A DNA stretch of 64,000 nucleotides. Origin: Silene conica. Its lineage: Eukaryota; Streptophyta; Magnoliopsida; Caryophyllales; Caryophyllaceae. Both the position numbers and the translations under genes were made by a program. Where the stretch lies: assembly GCA_029255685.2 (NCBI GenBank), contig CM055320.2:10588614-10652613 (forward strand), written 5' to 3'. Positions 1-11,659 of the stretch are shown here, one piece after another; positions within the stretch are counted from its first letter, which is position 1; the number at the start of each line of letters is the position of its first letter. The notes under the pieces were generated by a model, which did not search any database, had not been told where the DNA came from, and was given only the letters and a program-made list of their open reading frames with translations.

Positions 1-63
1 TCTCAAATCTCAAATCATGGGATTTTAAAATTCTCGTATTTTTATGGGGCAACTAAACAACCC
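1..63. mobile_element. Right end of a Harbinger-like MITE (cut by window edge)
   Basis: The sequence ends in CAACTAAACAACCC followed by TAA. Read on the other strand this starts GGGTTGTTTAGTTG, the kind of end seen in Tourist/PIF-Harbinger MITEs, with a possible TAA target duplication at 64-66. Only one end is visible, so the call is an inference. Confidence 0.35.
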
Positions 64-399
64 TAAGAATATATATTGTTGAGATATAAGATGTTGCACT
101 GCAAGTAAAAGAAGAGTGTGAAGCAATTATTTATAGACTGATAGAGTGAGTCTATCAAATTAAGGACTCCCAACTCTACCAACCGCGTAGTAACATTTTT
201 ATGCATAAAAAATGCACGTTTTTTTTCACCCTCAAATAATGTTGCTAAATTTAGTTTGTTTTGTACATGCCTTTATTCAGCTCTTCCTGATATAAAAACA
301 AAAGAAAATTTTGAATGATTCTCATTTATACATGACCATAACACGTGTTCAAATGCCCACGTACAAAAATGCAAAAAAAAAAATGTACAAAAATTCTCT

Positions 400-756
400 T
401 CCTAATAGTTCAAATCAATTATTGACATTTACTTTATGTAATTATTTAACTACAGTAAGTCTAAGTATAGATAACATCATAATAATTTCAATTTCGTATA
501 ATCTCATAATGAAAACTCTACCGAATACTATCATAGATCTTACTCATATCAACCTTAAAAGCAGATCTCCCACATCTCCCGATAGAATGTCTATTAATAT
601 TACAAATCGCCTCATGCGTAATAAGAATATCATCATTAGTTTGTCGATCATATATAAGCGCATTGTCAAAATCTCCAACAAGATGACGTATCACTTTGGT
701 TAGTTCATTAGTAATGCATTTGTTAAAAACTTCATAATCATATTATACACGTGGAC
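400..756 (-). pseudogene. Decayed LINE reverse transcriptase, middle part
   Basis: On the minus strand this reads as the central part of a plant L1-type reverse transcriptase, with several in-frame stops. Recognisable pieces are NKCITNELTKVI, HLVGDFDNALIYDRQ, DDILITHEA and SAFKVDMSKIYDSI, matching the conserved order 'NRLK..', 'QNAFI.GR', 'DNILIAHE' and 'KVDMSKAYDR' (the last includes one catalytic Asp). Similarity fades towards position 400. The same frame resumes at 1807-1922 beyond the MITE, so the MITE landed inside this old LINE. Not functional. Confidence 0.75.
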
Positions 757-759
757 TAA

Positions 760-1106
760 GGCCCTGTTCTTTTGGACTGAAACTTGACTGGACTGAACTG
801 AACTGAACTGAACTTATAGAATCTGAACTGAACTGAACTGAACTTATAGGAACTGAACTGAACTTATAGGAACTGAACTGAACTTATAGGAACTGAACTG
901 AACTGAACTTATAGAAACTGAACTGAACTTATAGGAACTGAATTGAACTGAACTGAACTTATAGGAACTGAACTGAACTTATAGGATCTGAACTTAACTT
1001 AACTTATAGGATCTGAAATGAACTTATAAAATCCGAACTTAATTAACTTTATTTTAATTTAAGTTAACTATTATTATTATTATTGTTGTTATTATTATTA
1101 TTGTTG

Positions 1107-1155
<49 letters not shown>

Positions 1156-1803
1156 CCAACAGATGACATTGATAAAAAATTAGTCTAAAACACAAGGTAG
1201 TTTAAAATATTTTTAACTTTATATATAATGGTTTGTTCATTGTTCATACATCTACAATTACATTATGATAAAAATAATTCACTATTACAATTTTCTCTAG
1301 CCAATTATTTTTTTCTAACAATGGTGATGAAGAAACTAATTAATGGGAGAGTGACAATTGGTGAGGGTGAGAGCGTCGTATGATGAGTTGTTTTTTTGGC
1401 ATTAATGAGGATGATAGTTTGACATTAATTAGAGAGTAAATGACGGGTAAATTATTAATGAGTTTTTTTTTTTTTTTTATAGATGACGTGTATTGAATAA
1501 TTAAAGCGAAATGTTTGTATCGGTTGTTAAAAATAATACTCCGTATATAACTTTTCTTAATTGAGTTTATATGAACTGAACTTATAGGAACTGAACTGAA
1601 CTGAACTGAACTGAACTTATAGGAACTGAACTGAACTGAACTGAACTTATAGGAACTGAACTGAACTTATAGGAACTGAACTGAACTGAACTTATAGGAT
1701 CTGAACTGAACTGAACTTATAGGAACTGAACTGAACTGAACTGAACTTATAGGATCTGAAGTGAACTTAAGTTAAGTGACTTGAAGTCCAAAAGAACAGG
1801 GCC
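760..1803. mobile_element. Harbinger/Tourist-like MITE with internal GAACT repeat arrays
   Basis: The element has 19-bp perfect terminal inverted repeats (GGCCCTGTTCTTTTGGACT at 760-778 and its reverse complement at 1785-1803) flanked by TAA on both sides (757-759 and 1804-1806), the trinucleotide duplication of PIF/Harbinger elements. Next to each end is an array of ACTGAACT and GAACTTATAGG units (about 779-1040 and 1571-1765). Both arrays run in the same orientation, so they are not part of the inverted repeat. The core (about 1041-1570) is AT-rich and holds a TTA microsatellite. There is no coding capacity, so it must have moved with a transposase supplied elsewhere. Confidence 0.85.
1061..1156. 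repeat. TTA/TTG trinucleotide microsatellite
   Basis: Run of TTA units with some TTG interruptions inside the MITE core. Confidence 0.9.
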
Positions 1804-1806
1804 TAA

Positions 1807-1922
1807 TAGGTCAAAAATCCTCAACCTTTTTAAGATTATCGCACTTCGAAATCAAAGAAATACAAATTTTAGTCAACTCTTTCGGAACTTTACCTTTATT
1901 GAGAACCTCAAGTATATTTGTG
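1807..1922 (-). pseudogene. Decayed LINE reverse transcriptase, N-side part
   Basis: On the minus strand this reads VLNKGKVPKELTKICISLIS and then KVEDF-stop-PI, which matches the plant L1 RT stretch 'LIPK....DFRPIS'. Removing the MITE and one TAA copy joins it in frame to the fragment at 400-756. The stop between DF and PIS is TGA where CGA (Arg) is expected, a likely CpG-decay change. The right-hand edge is the target duplication of the full-length LINE. Confidence 0.7.
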
Positions 1923-2411
1923 TGAAAACTATATAATTCCTTCTCTCTAAAATCTAGAGAGAGGTTTCTCTCCTTTGGGAGTTTTTAATCTGGTTTTTTT
2001 TAATATAAAAAACCGGCAAGTGAATTTCGGTCTTACATGTTGGTTTGGCAAGTATTACAACATTCATTATTACTTCTTTCTTGAGCCTTACGTTCCTTGG
2101 AAGATTCAAAAAAAACATTCTTTATTGGAAATTAAAAGTTTGTCTTCATTTGCATGGTGGTGGCTGTTTACCAATTGGCAGTTGCTTTTTGGGGTTTTCT
2201 CCGGTTTCAAGGAAACTCTTCGTCTTCTGAGATCTTTACTACTGTTTAGTAAGATCTAATCATTTCTGTTATGCATTGGAAGCTTAACGGATTTTACTTT
2301 TGTCTAAATCAACCAATAGCTTGTGGTTGCTTCTGGTTTTTCAAGATTTCCAAGATCTAAGTGGAGTAATTGCTTTGTTCTTTTTGCTGTTTATTTAACT
2401 CGTGTGCTAAG

Positions 2412-5150
2412 ATGCATTTCATCAATCTCACAAATAACCAAAAAAAAAAACAAAACAGAAAGAAGAGTACTTCTTATTCTTCTCAAAAAGGCAATAATAG
2501 TACTTTACATAGTACCTTCCATAGCACTACTTTTAATAATTTTAATAGTAAGAAAAATAATTACAATATGAGTTCTAATTTAAATAATGTTGCTTCAAAC
2601 CCTAATGGTGGTGTTCCACCTAATGTGAATATCAACCCAGCTTACTTTATGGATCGGCCACAATCTCAAGATTTTGGGAATGGGAGGGTTGATGAGATGG
2701 GGGTTAATGGTAGAAGGCAACAAGATCATTCTCAGGATGACATGCAGGTTGGTGGGGAGCCTTTGCATGGACAGCAAGGGCTGCATGCAAATGGTGCTGA
2801 TTCTAGGGAGGGTTTCAGAAGCTCTCCGGTTTCTGGTAATGGAGATCAATGGTTTTTTAGGCAAAGTACTGCTGAACCTTTTTGGTTACCTGAGGAGAAT
2901 GATCCTCATTGGAGGATGCCCAGGACTGGACCGGTTGTTTCGGTTCAACCGGATATTGTTGCCGACTCCACTTTGATTTAGAGGCAATGTTTGTTAGGGT
3001 ATCTACTGGATTACAGGTTGTTTAAGGTTAATGAACTCAATTTCTATATCAGAACTAACTGGTTAACTAGGGGACCAGTTACTGTCTATCAGATGGAGGA
3101 CTTTTATGTGTTTCATTGTGTGGATCCTGATGATCTTAAGGATCTGTTGGATAAAAGTGTGGTGAATTTCAAGGGAGCAATGATGGTCTTAGCAAGATGG
3201 GAGGAGAATAGCATACCTAAAACGGTAAGATTTCCTTATGCATGTTTATGGGTACGTATTTGTGGTCTGCCTTTTGAGTTTATTTCGGTGAAAACGGCGG
3301 AGATTATGGGGACGTTGATTGCAGAACAATTTCAGGTAGAGGAATTTGATACTATTCCTCCTAATGACTATTTAAGGATTAGGGTTTGTGTTCATCTAAA
3401 TCGTCCTTTAGTTCCTAGATGTTTTCTTATGACGCCGGATGGGTTTTTGGTTTGGATCCAATTCAAATATGAGGAGGTTTTTAAATATTGTGTCAGGTGT
3501 GGGAGGGTGGGTCATAAGGTTTCCAAATGTACAGCTAATAATTTGGCTATTGTGTCACAAATTAATGGTTACATAGAAGGGGTGATTGATAAAGGTTTTG
3601 CTGTGTATCAAACCACGGAGGAATATGGGATGTTTAATCTAGATTTGACAGCCTTGCCAAATACTACTAAGTATGTTACTTCGAGGGTTACTTTGGGGGA
3701 ACAAGGAGGTCGTATTGCTCCAGCTGATTATTATCTAGAGAGAGTGGTGGATTTTGATTTGGGAGACACGGGAGGGGGAAGAGTTTATCCGGGTATGAGG
3801 TTTAGACGTGGACAACAACCATTTACTGGGCTTGTGGTGTTTCCATGTCCACCTGCTCCTCCTTCGTCTCCGGTGTCTAACATGCAGGAAGAGTATGTGG
3901 ATAACGCTAATATGCAGCATTCTGATCAGAATACTGGGGGGAGTGTTGCTGCTGGTGAGGGGGGAGGAAATATGGGGATGGAAGCTGACAGGGATGAGGC
4001 TATGGGGGGTGGTATTTCTGAACAAGATCATGTTAATGTGGATAGGGTACCTGGCTGGATAGGTCTGAATGGTAATCAAGCTGAGCAGGAGCAGCAAACT
4101 CAGTTGATTGTTGAAGCAATGCAAAGAGCTGCTGCTCTACAGTTTTCAGGGCATGGTTATAATAATGGGCCAGATAATGGTCCTTTATTGGTTTGGAGGG
4201 ATAGAGATGAAATGCCTCTTTTTGATATGAATAAGGAAATTGGAAGATCTATTGATAATCGCGTTCAGGATGATTACAATGTTGCCAGGGCAGAAGATCA
4301 TTTTTATGGATATAATCAAGCTTTTCTTATTCCGGAGGGGTTGCCTTACATGAAACATGCGCCATGGTCTCCTTCTAATGAGATTCATTCAACTCCAGAG
4401 GGGGGGTGGTACACGGGGGAATTTACTCCACCGCATTCATCTATTCGAGATACCCCAGGTGGTGTCTTAAGTCAACAGTTTTCGTCAGATGAGTCCACTT
4501 ATGTGGATGCACATGAGACTCAAGATGCACTTGAGACTCAGGATGAGCAGGAGTCCCAGGATGTGCTGCATCAGGAACTGGATATCTTGAATTTGCAACT
4601 ACAGGCTCATGCTATTCAGCCTGCTGCTAGTGTGGATTCAATGGTGTGGGATGGGATTCAAGGTGTTGATGGTAATGTTGTGTTTCATATTGGGAATCAG
4701 GTGCATGTTGACAGCTCCAAGAATAGGGAGGGCGGAGATAAGAAAGGGTTGTGTAAGTCTTGTGTTGGTGTTGCGTCTGTTGTTATCTCGCAGAGGAAGA
4801 GGAAAGCATTTTCAGAAGGGGACATGGACTTACTGGAGGGTATGAATGTCAATAATCTGGAAGATGCGCTGAATATTTGTCGTGAGCTTTATAAGCGCTT
4901 GAAGACTAAAGATTTGGTGGATACTGCTGATAGTAGAGGCTCTGTTCAGAAGCCGGATTATGTTGCAAGGACTGGGCTGGCAGTGTGTTGTTCTGAGTTT
5001 AATTCTGATAATGTTTTGGCTGGTCAATCTATTGTTCATAGGCCAGCTTTTAAGATGTCTTTTGCTGATAAGGATGTTGTTGTTGGGTCCTCGGAGGAAG
5101 AGGAAGGTGTTACGGGAGTTGACCTTTCTCAACTCCCTCAAGAAGAATGA
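2412..5150 (+). pseudogene. LINE ORF1, gag-like RNA-binding protein (one nonsense codon)
   Basis: ORF1 of plant L1 elements coats the element RNA. The frame opens at ATG 2412 (a second ATG lies at 2568) with a low-complexity Asn/Gly/Gln-rich N-terminus. It is broken by TAG at 2979-2981 where a CAG or similar codon probably stood, and then runs open to TGA 5150. After the stop comes a DUF4283-type domain (LLGYLLDYRLFKV to about 3480) followed by a CCHC knuckle, CVRCGRVGHKVSKC (about 3490-3531). The rest is acidic and repetitive, with a short ETQD/TQDE repeat near 4510-4560. The last four bases are ATGA, so the ORF2 start overlaps the ORF1 stop. Confidence 0.85.
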
Positions 5151-8100
5151 AGGGCATGGCTTGGAACTGTAGGGGGATTAGTAATTCGCTCAACCCTATA
5201 GTTCAGAAGATTAGAGCGATTTCTAGTACTATGGCTTTAGATTTTATGTTTTTATCGGAAACTAAAACGACTACTAGCTATGTTGATATGTTATTTAGAT
5301 CCCTTGGTTTTTCTTTCAGTTTTGGTGTAGATGCTGATGGTAGCAAGGGGGGTCTATGGGTTGGTTTTAAGTCTGATGGACTGTTTGAAGCAGTCTTTTT
5401 GTGTCAGCACTTCATGATTTTGCAAGTTAATGAAGATGAAGTCGGATTATGGTATCTTTGTTTGTTTTATGGTGAATCTGTTACGCATTTAAGATATAAG
5501 GTTTGGGACGATGTTAAGGTTCAGTTATTACGCTTAAATCGTCCTTTCCTTATTATTGGTGATGTGAATCAAGTGGAGTATACATGGGAGAAAAGTAAGC
5601 AAGATAATAAACCGATTAAAGGTTTAAATGTTTTTGTTCAATGGAAGTCTGAGCTCTGCCTCCTTGATATTCCTTTTAAAGGACCTTCGTTTACTTGGTG
5701 TAATAATAGAGGTCAAGATGAGATCCTTTTTGAGAGATTGGATAAGGCATTTGGATCAAGGGATTGGTTTGATATATACCCAGAAACAGGTTTGCTAAAT
5801 TTACCTATTCAAATTTCGGACCATGGTCCAATTATTCTCAATACGGGGTAATTGCATCATAGTGGGAGAAGACCGTATAGGATGGAGGCTTGGAATTTGG
5901 AGCATCCGGATTGTATTGAGGTTATTAAGTTGGCATGGAAGAAACGTTTCACGGGAACGAAATGTTTTGTGTTGTGTGAGAAGATTTCACATACTAGGAT
6001 GGCTATGAAGAATTGGTCTTATGAGAAGAAAAAGGAGTGGAATATGAAATGGTCAGATTTTGATAATGATTTGGTTGCTGGTATGGAGGAAGTAGTGGAG
6101 TTGGGGAGGACTAGTAAGTATGAGGTGGCTAAAGAAGCGGTGTTACGGTTTGCATCATCACAGGCTCTTTATTGGAAACAAAGAGCTAAGCTTCGTTGGA
6201 CTCTGGAAGGAGATATGTGTTCTAAGTTCTTTTTCAATTGGGTTAAGGGACGGGCAGGTAGAAACTTTATTAAAGGGCTTAAATGTCAAAACGCAGTCTG
6301 GGTTTATGATCCTAAAGATATTGAAAAGGAATTTTTACGGGTCTATGGTGATATTTATAGAGTTTCTGAGTACCGAGAAGAAGAACATCTGTATTGGGAC
6401 AAACATGGGTTCTTTTTTCAGGATTTGGATGAATCAAAAAAGTTAACTGATGATGAGGCTGATTTACTTAAAAGACCGTTTACGGAGAAAGAGGTGAGGA
6501 AAGCTATTTTTCAAATGGGACCTCTTAAGTCTCCTGGTCCTGATGGTATTCCAGCACTTTTTTATCAAACTTGCTGGGGTACGGTTAGGCATGCGGTTAA
6601 TAGAGTTGTGTTGGATATCCCTAATTCTGGCTATATGTTAAATCGGCTCAATCAAACGTTTATCACGTTGATTCCAAAGATCAAAAACCCTGAAAAAGTT
6701 GAGCACTATCGGCCTATTAGTCTTTGCAATGTGGTCATGAAGATTATTACTAGATGTATTACCAATCGTTTAAGGCCTTATATGAATAAATTGGTTGGGG
6801 ATTATCAGAATGCGTTTATTCCAGGACGTAGTATCTCTGATAATATTCTCATTGCGCATGAGTTAATGATGAAGATTGTACATGGGAATAAGGCAAAGGA
6901 TGGGTTACTTGCTCTGAAAGCTGATATGAGTAAGGCTTATGATCGTGTTGATTGGAATTTTGTCAAGGTAACTCTTCGGTCCATGAATTTCCCAGAATTC
7001 ATGGTTAGCCTAATCATGAAATGTGTTTCTTCAGTTTCGTATCGTCTTCTGCTAAATGGGGTCCCTTCTGCTGCGATGGTTCCGACTTGTGGTTTAAGAC
7101 AAGGTGATCCCTTATCACCTTATCTTTTTGTTCTGTGTACTGAGGTCTTATCTGCGAGGTTAAAAGCAGCTGAGGAAAGGAAATCTATTTTTGGGATCAA
7201 GCTTACTAGACATTCGCCCCAGATTACTCATCAGTTGTTTGCGGATGACTCTATTTTTTTTCTTAAAGCAACGGCGGATACGATTAATAATTTTCATCGG
7301 ATTCTGTCTGATTATTGTGAAGCTTCGGGACAACGGATCAATTCAGATAAGTCAGCGTTCTGTTTGAGTAATAGTTCTACCTTGGCGATTGCTGCTTATG
7401 CTCAGAGAATTATGGGGATTAGGTTGACAGATGATATTGGGAGATACTTAGGTGTTTCTCTATGTGTTGGGAAATCAAAAAGGAGTTTCTTCAATTTTCT
7501 CATTGAAAAGGTTCGGGCAAGGCTTTGTTCTTGGCAGGGATGCTTCTTGTCGGCTGCGGGAAGATTATGTTTAATTAATTCGGTCCTATCTGCTCTTTCT
7601 TGTTTTCTTCTATCGGTTTTTAAAATTCCGGTAAGTGTGTCATCTAAGATAGACTCTTTGATTACACATTTTTGGTGGGCAGGACAGAAAAATGGACATA
7701 CCATCCACTGGACAAGTAAGAAATTCTTAGCTCAGGTTAAAGGTATGGGTGGATTGGGTATTAGGAATACTTCTTGCTTAAATCAGGCCCTTCTTGCAAA
7801 GAATGCGTGGAAACTTCTTTCCAATGGTAATTCTCTTTTTGCGGCTGTTATGGGGCCAAAGTATGCAACAAAAAAAGGAACTAAAAGATGGGTAGAATGT
7901 TTGATGCCGGTTAATGCCTCATGGGGAGGACGAGGCATATTCTGGGGATGGGAGCTGTTGCGCTGTAATATTGGGTGGAAGCCTGGCTATAATTCACATT
8001 TAGATGTTTTCTCATCTAATTGGGTACAAGGGAGGCCACCATGTATTCGTCATGAAGGTTTAAGGGAATAGTTACCGTCTGTGGATGGTATACGAGTTAA

Positions 8101-9325
8101 GCATTTAATTGAAAATGCTCAATGGAATCATGAGTTGTTGAATACTATTTTCTCTGCAGACTCTGTCTTTGATATTACGAGTTGTGCTCCTCCGTCAATT
8201 TCGGATTCTGATTTTTGCTATTGGAAAAGCTCAAAAGATGGTGATTACAGGGTCAAACAGGGTTATTTTTTGATTTCAAATAGACTTATTGCTGAGTCAA
8301 AATCACCAAAGGATCTACAAAGATTGAATTTTGATCAACTACCTTTCTTAAGGAAAATTTTGTGGCGACTGAAAGGGCCACCTAAATGGAAGATTTTCTT
8401 GTGGAAGATATTTACTGATTGTTTACCTGTTGGTGTTGAGATTGTCAAACGGTTTGATAATTTCAATAGGGGATGCTCTTTCTGTCAGGATTCATTGATT
8501 GTTGAATCAAATGAACATCTTTTTCGGGATTGTGAGTTTTCGAAGCGTATTTGGAAGGCGTCTGACCTTGGACTGCAAACGGATTTTGTGGGTTATGTTC
8601 CTCTTAAGCAATGGATTATTAATTGGGTGAAGATTTTTTATAAGCAACGAGAGGGAGATGTTTTGGCGGTGTCCTTTGTATTACTTTTGTATGCTATTTG
8701 GATTTCTCGGAATCAGATTATTTTCAATCACGATGATTTTTCACCCTCAGCAATTATTGCTATTTACAAAAATGAGCGAAAAAATGGTCTTCTGTTTCTT
8801 AATGAGAATAAGAAGCTTCAGCTGGTGAATTCGTGGAATCCGTCTGAGTTTGAGGAATCCGTTCTGGATCTTAAGAGGGGTAAAGTTTTTTCTCTGATTT
8901 GTGGTTCCTCTGAGTGTCTACCCCGTCGAGTCTTTGTGGATGCTGCTTGGCATCAGAATCGAAAAGCTGGTTTTGGGTGGGTTTTGGAATTGTTTGGTAA
9001 TTCTGAAAATACCCCCTCTGGTGTTCCTGTTACTTGTGCTGAATCTGGGATTGCAGACTCTAGTGAGCATGCAGAGGCTGTCGCTCTCTTTAAAGCAACA
9101 AAGTGGGCTATTTCAAATCGGCATTTGCATATTACTATTGTCTCGGATTGCTTAAATGTGATTCTTCAAGTTCTTGGGTTGACGCGCTTAGATTTTGCTT
9201 GCAGGAACACTATTACTAGTCTTAAGGAATGCTTAGGTTTTTTTCATTGTTTTAATATTTCGTATGTCAGTAGGAAGTATAATGTAATGGCACATAATGC
9301 AGCTAGGCATGCTATCAATGTCTAG
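5147..9325 (+). pseudogene. LINE ORF2: endonuclease, reverse transcriptase, RNase H (two nonsense codons)
   Basis: ORF2 nicks target DNA and copies the element RNA into it. A single frame contains, in order, an AP-type endonuclease (MAWNCRGISN start, LSETKT, GDVNQV, SDHGPI; 5147-5850), a reverse transcriptase (KSPGPDGIPALFYQ, DMSKAYDRVDW, GLRQGDPLSPYLF and the catalytic FADD box near 7225), a zf-RVT segment (PPKWKIFLWK then CxxC...EHLFRDC, about 8370-8560) and an RNase H domain of the RVT_3 type (VFVDAAWHQN near 8930, then AEAVAL, SDCLN and NVMAHNAARHA). Stops TAA 5849-5851 and TAG 8069-8071 split it into three open blocks. The endonuclease has GDVN where GDFN is usual. The catalytic residues of the other domains look intact. 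Confidence 0.9.
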
Positions 9326-9368
9326 GTGTATCTTTCCAATTGTCAAAAAAAAAAAAAGTATATTTGTG

Positions 9369-9574
9369 AGGTGCTCGCCATTAAAAAAGGGTTGCATTTT
9401 CTTAATTTGTTCATGAATAATTTGTTTATTGCTTCAAATTGTCTTAATTTCGTCAATGTTATTTTGAGTAATGATCCTCTTGTAGTCTTTATGCATATAT
9501 TATAATTGAGTGTAGGGAATAATTGAAGGACTCACCTGTTTAAAGATCGTGTTTGAGAAGAGGTCAGCCAATAG
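9369..9574. other. Short intergenic stretch between LINE and Copia
   Basis: No gene seen. On the minus strand the part next to 9369 may continue the old LINE RT (a possible FFNGEHLTNIL), but similarity is weak beyond about 40 bp. Confidence 0.4.
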
Positions 9575-9685
9575 TATGACGGATATGGTTGCTACTTTTT
9601 TCACCAAACATAATAGTTCTTGCAATGGTTATTTTGATTGAGATTATTGGAGTATATTGACGGTATTGGAGTGTATTGATCAAAC
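9575..9685. repeat. 111-bp target duplication, left copy
   Basis: The block from TATGACGGATATGG to GATCAAAC is repeated at 14465-14575 with one visible difference (TATTGATC against TATCGATC). It lies outside the left LTR while its partner lies outside the right LTR, so it is a flanking duplication and not part of the LTR. Confidence 0.85.
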
Positions 9686-9894
9686 TAAAAGAGTTATATT
9701 CCCTGAGGATTGTCAATATACAAGCATCCTATATATACAATGTATCATCCTAGGTTAGTATGAGCGTGAGATCTTCTAGCGAGATATATGCCTAACAACT
9801 ATGATCTTATTTACATAATTATAGGAGCTAATAACTTAAATATGGCTAACAGAATATTGACTAATAAAAACAGAATATTACATATTCTATTACA
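9686..9894 (-). repeat. Copia 3' LTR
   Basis: About 209 bp. On the minus strand it starts TGTAATAGAATATG directly after the GGGGG tract and ends CTCTTTTA. Confidence 0.85.
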
Positions 9895-9902
9895 CCCCCG
9901 TA

Positions 9903-11515
9903 GTCGAAGCGGGAGGTGGACGAATGCTGAGACTAGACCGAAAGTCATCAAATAGAATCTTGGGCAGGCCCTTAGTGAAGATGTAAGCAAACTGATATCA
10001 TGACGGAACATGACGGACCTGAACTTGGCCAAGTGCAACCTTTTCCCGGACGAAATGAATATCGAGTTCGATATGTTTTTTACGTTGATGATTAACTGGG
10101 TTACCAGATAAGTATATTGCGGAAATGTTGTCGCAGTAAACAACAGTGGCACGCCGAATTGGACAGTGAAGTTCGAGAAGTAGATTGTGAATCCAGCAGG
10201 ACTCGGCAACCACGTTGGCCACGCCACGATACTCGGCCTCAGCACTAGAACAAGAAATAGTAGGTTGCCGCTTTGAGGACCATGATATTAGGTTATCACC
10301 CAAATAGACACAATAGCCAGAGGTTGAGAGTCGAGAGTCGGGACACCCTCCCCAATCAGTATCCCTATAGGCCGTTAAATTAGAAACAGAGGTCTCGGTT
10401 AAGTGTAGGCCGTAATTGACGGTTCCACGCAGGTAGCAAATAATTCGTTTGAGTGCACCCAAACGAGCTTCCCGGGGGTCGTGCATATGGAGGCATATTT
10501 GTTGGACCGCATATGAAATGTCGGGTCGAGTAAACGTCAAATATTGAAGAGCCCCGGCGAGGCTACGGAATAAGGTCGGGTCGGCAACTGGAGGGCCGCA
10601 TTCAGCGCCTAATTTGGACTTGGTATCCACTGGTGTCTGTGTGGGTTTGCATCCGGTCATTTTAGCCCGACTGATAATATCTTCGGTATATTTTTGTTGA
10701 TGGAGAAATAAACCACGGGAATGGCACACTGCTGAAATTCCGAGGAAATAATTTATTGGACCGAGATCACTCATGGCGAACTCAGCTTGAAAGAGAGCCA
10801 TTATTTCGTCGCGGAGGGCACTGGTAGAGGTTGTGAGGATGATGTCATAAACATATAACAGAATATAGGCCACATTAGCACCATGATGATAGATGAACAA
10901 AGAGTTATCTGTTTTGCTATGAATAAAGCCAATAGACGCAGCATAAGTAGCAAACCGTTGGTACCATGCGCGGGGCGCTTGCTTGAGGCCATATAGAGAC
11001 TTGTTTAGAAGACAAACACGATCGGGAAAGGCATGATCTTTGAATCCCGGAGGTTGATGCATGTATACCGTTTCCGCAAGATGACCATGTAAAAAAGCAT
11101 TTTTCACATCGAGTTGATGAATGGGCCATTTTTTGGATACCGCAAGACTGAGAACGGTTCGAATTGTCACGAGCTTCACCACGGGACTAAATGTCTCATC
11201 GCAATCCGCTCCCACTAGTTGTGACCTGCCATTAACAACAAGACGAGCTTTGTAGCGCTCCAAACTACCGTTAACTTTGAATTTGTGCTTAAACAACCAT
11301 AAACAACGTGTTATATTGACGTTAGGTGGACGTGGCACAATAATCCAAGTCTTATTCTTAATGAGTGCATCAAATTCGTCTTTCATGGCTTGATTCCAAT
11401 TTGGGTCATTAAGGGCAAGAATTGGGCTCTTGGGTATGGGTGATAGGTCGGTTGTAGCACTTAAATTCATCGGGTTTTTGGGTTTGAAGATGCCATGTTT
11501 AGCCCGAGTGGTCAT
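9903..11515 (-). pseudogene. Copia reverse transcriptase and RNase H
   Basis: This is the longest intact block of the element (505 codons, 11515 to 9998). RT landmarks are NWNQAMKDEFDAL, HQLDVKNAFLHGHL and KSLYGLKQAPRAWY. The catalytic box reads LLYVYDIIL where YVDD is required, so the second Asp of the site is Tyr and the enzyme is dead. RNase H follows (DTDWGGCPDSRLST, SCSSAEAEYRGVA, YCDNISAIYLS, KHIELDIHFV). A TGA at 9998 replaces an expected Arg codon (CGA) in the conserved PSRYQFADIFTK-like tail. After it the frame continues to about 9903 (the tail ending ASTTGV). Confidence 0.9.
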
Positions 11516-11659
11516 TTGTGAGGAGAGCGGGGGGCGTGGTGGAGGCGAATGAGGGTGGGGTGAGGTGTCAGAATCCGGGACAGTGGGGGCCGTAGTAGCT
11601 GCGGGAGGGGGGCTGGTTGGAGTAATGGGAGCAGAGGACGCGGCTCTGTTATCTGCAGG

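Larger units (their letters stand above)
1923..9356 (+). mobile_element. Full-length L1-clade LINE (non-LTR retrotransposon)
   Basis: The element runs from a 5'UTR (1923-2411) through two open reading frames to a run of 13 A (9345-9357). It is bounded by a direct repeat AGTATATTTGTG (1911-1922 and 9357-9368, 13 bp if the preceding A is counted), a typical target-primed reverse transcription duplication. ORF1 (2412-5150) is gag-like. ORF2 (5147-9325) carries endonuclease, reverse transcriptase, zf-RVT and RNase H domains. Three in-frame nonsense codons (2979 TAG, 5849 TAA, 8069 TAG) but apparently no frameshifts suggest a fairly young, now inactive copy. It inserted into an older LINE lying on the other strand. 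Confidence 0.9.

Noticed and set aside
311-703. 130-codon open frame on the plus strand
   Set aside because: It is the antisense of a decayed LINE reverse transcriptase; the minus strand carries recognisable RT motifs.
779-1765. Regular short repeats that look like a CRISPR or satellite array
   Set aside because: Units vary in number and spacing, there are no unique spacers of constant length, and they lie inside a MITE with clean inverted ends.
9575-9894. A single longer LTR made of the 111-bp block plus the 205-bp repeat
   Set aside because: The two parts are in opposite order on the two sides, so they cannot form one direct repeat; the primer site and G-rich tract fix the LTR as the inner part only.
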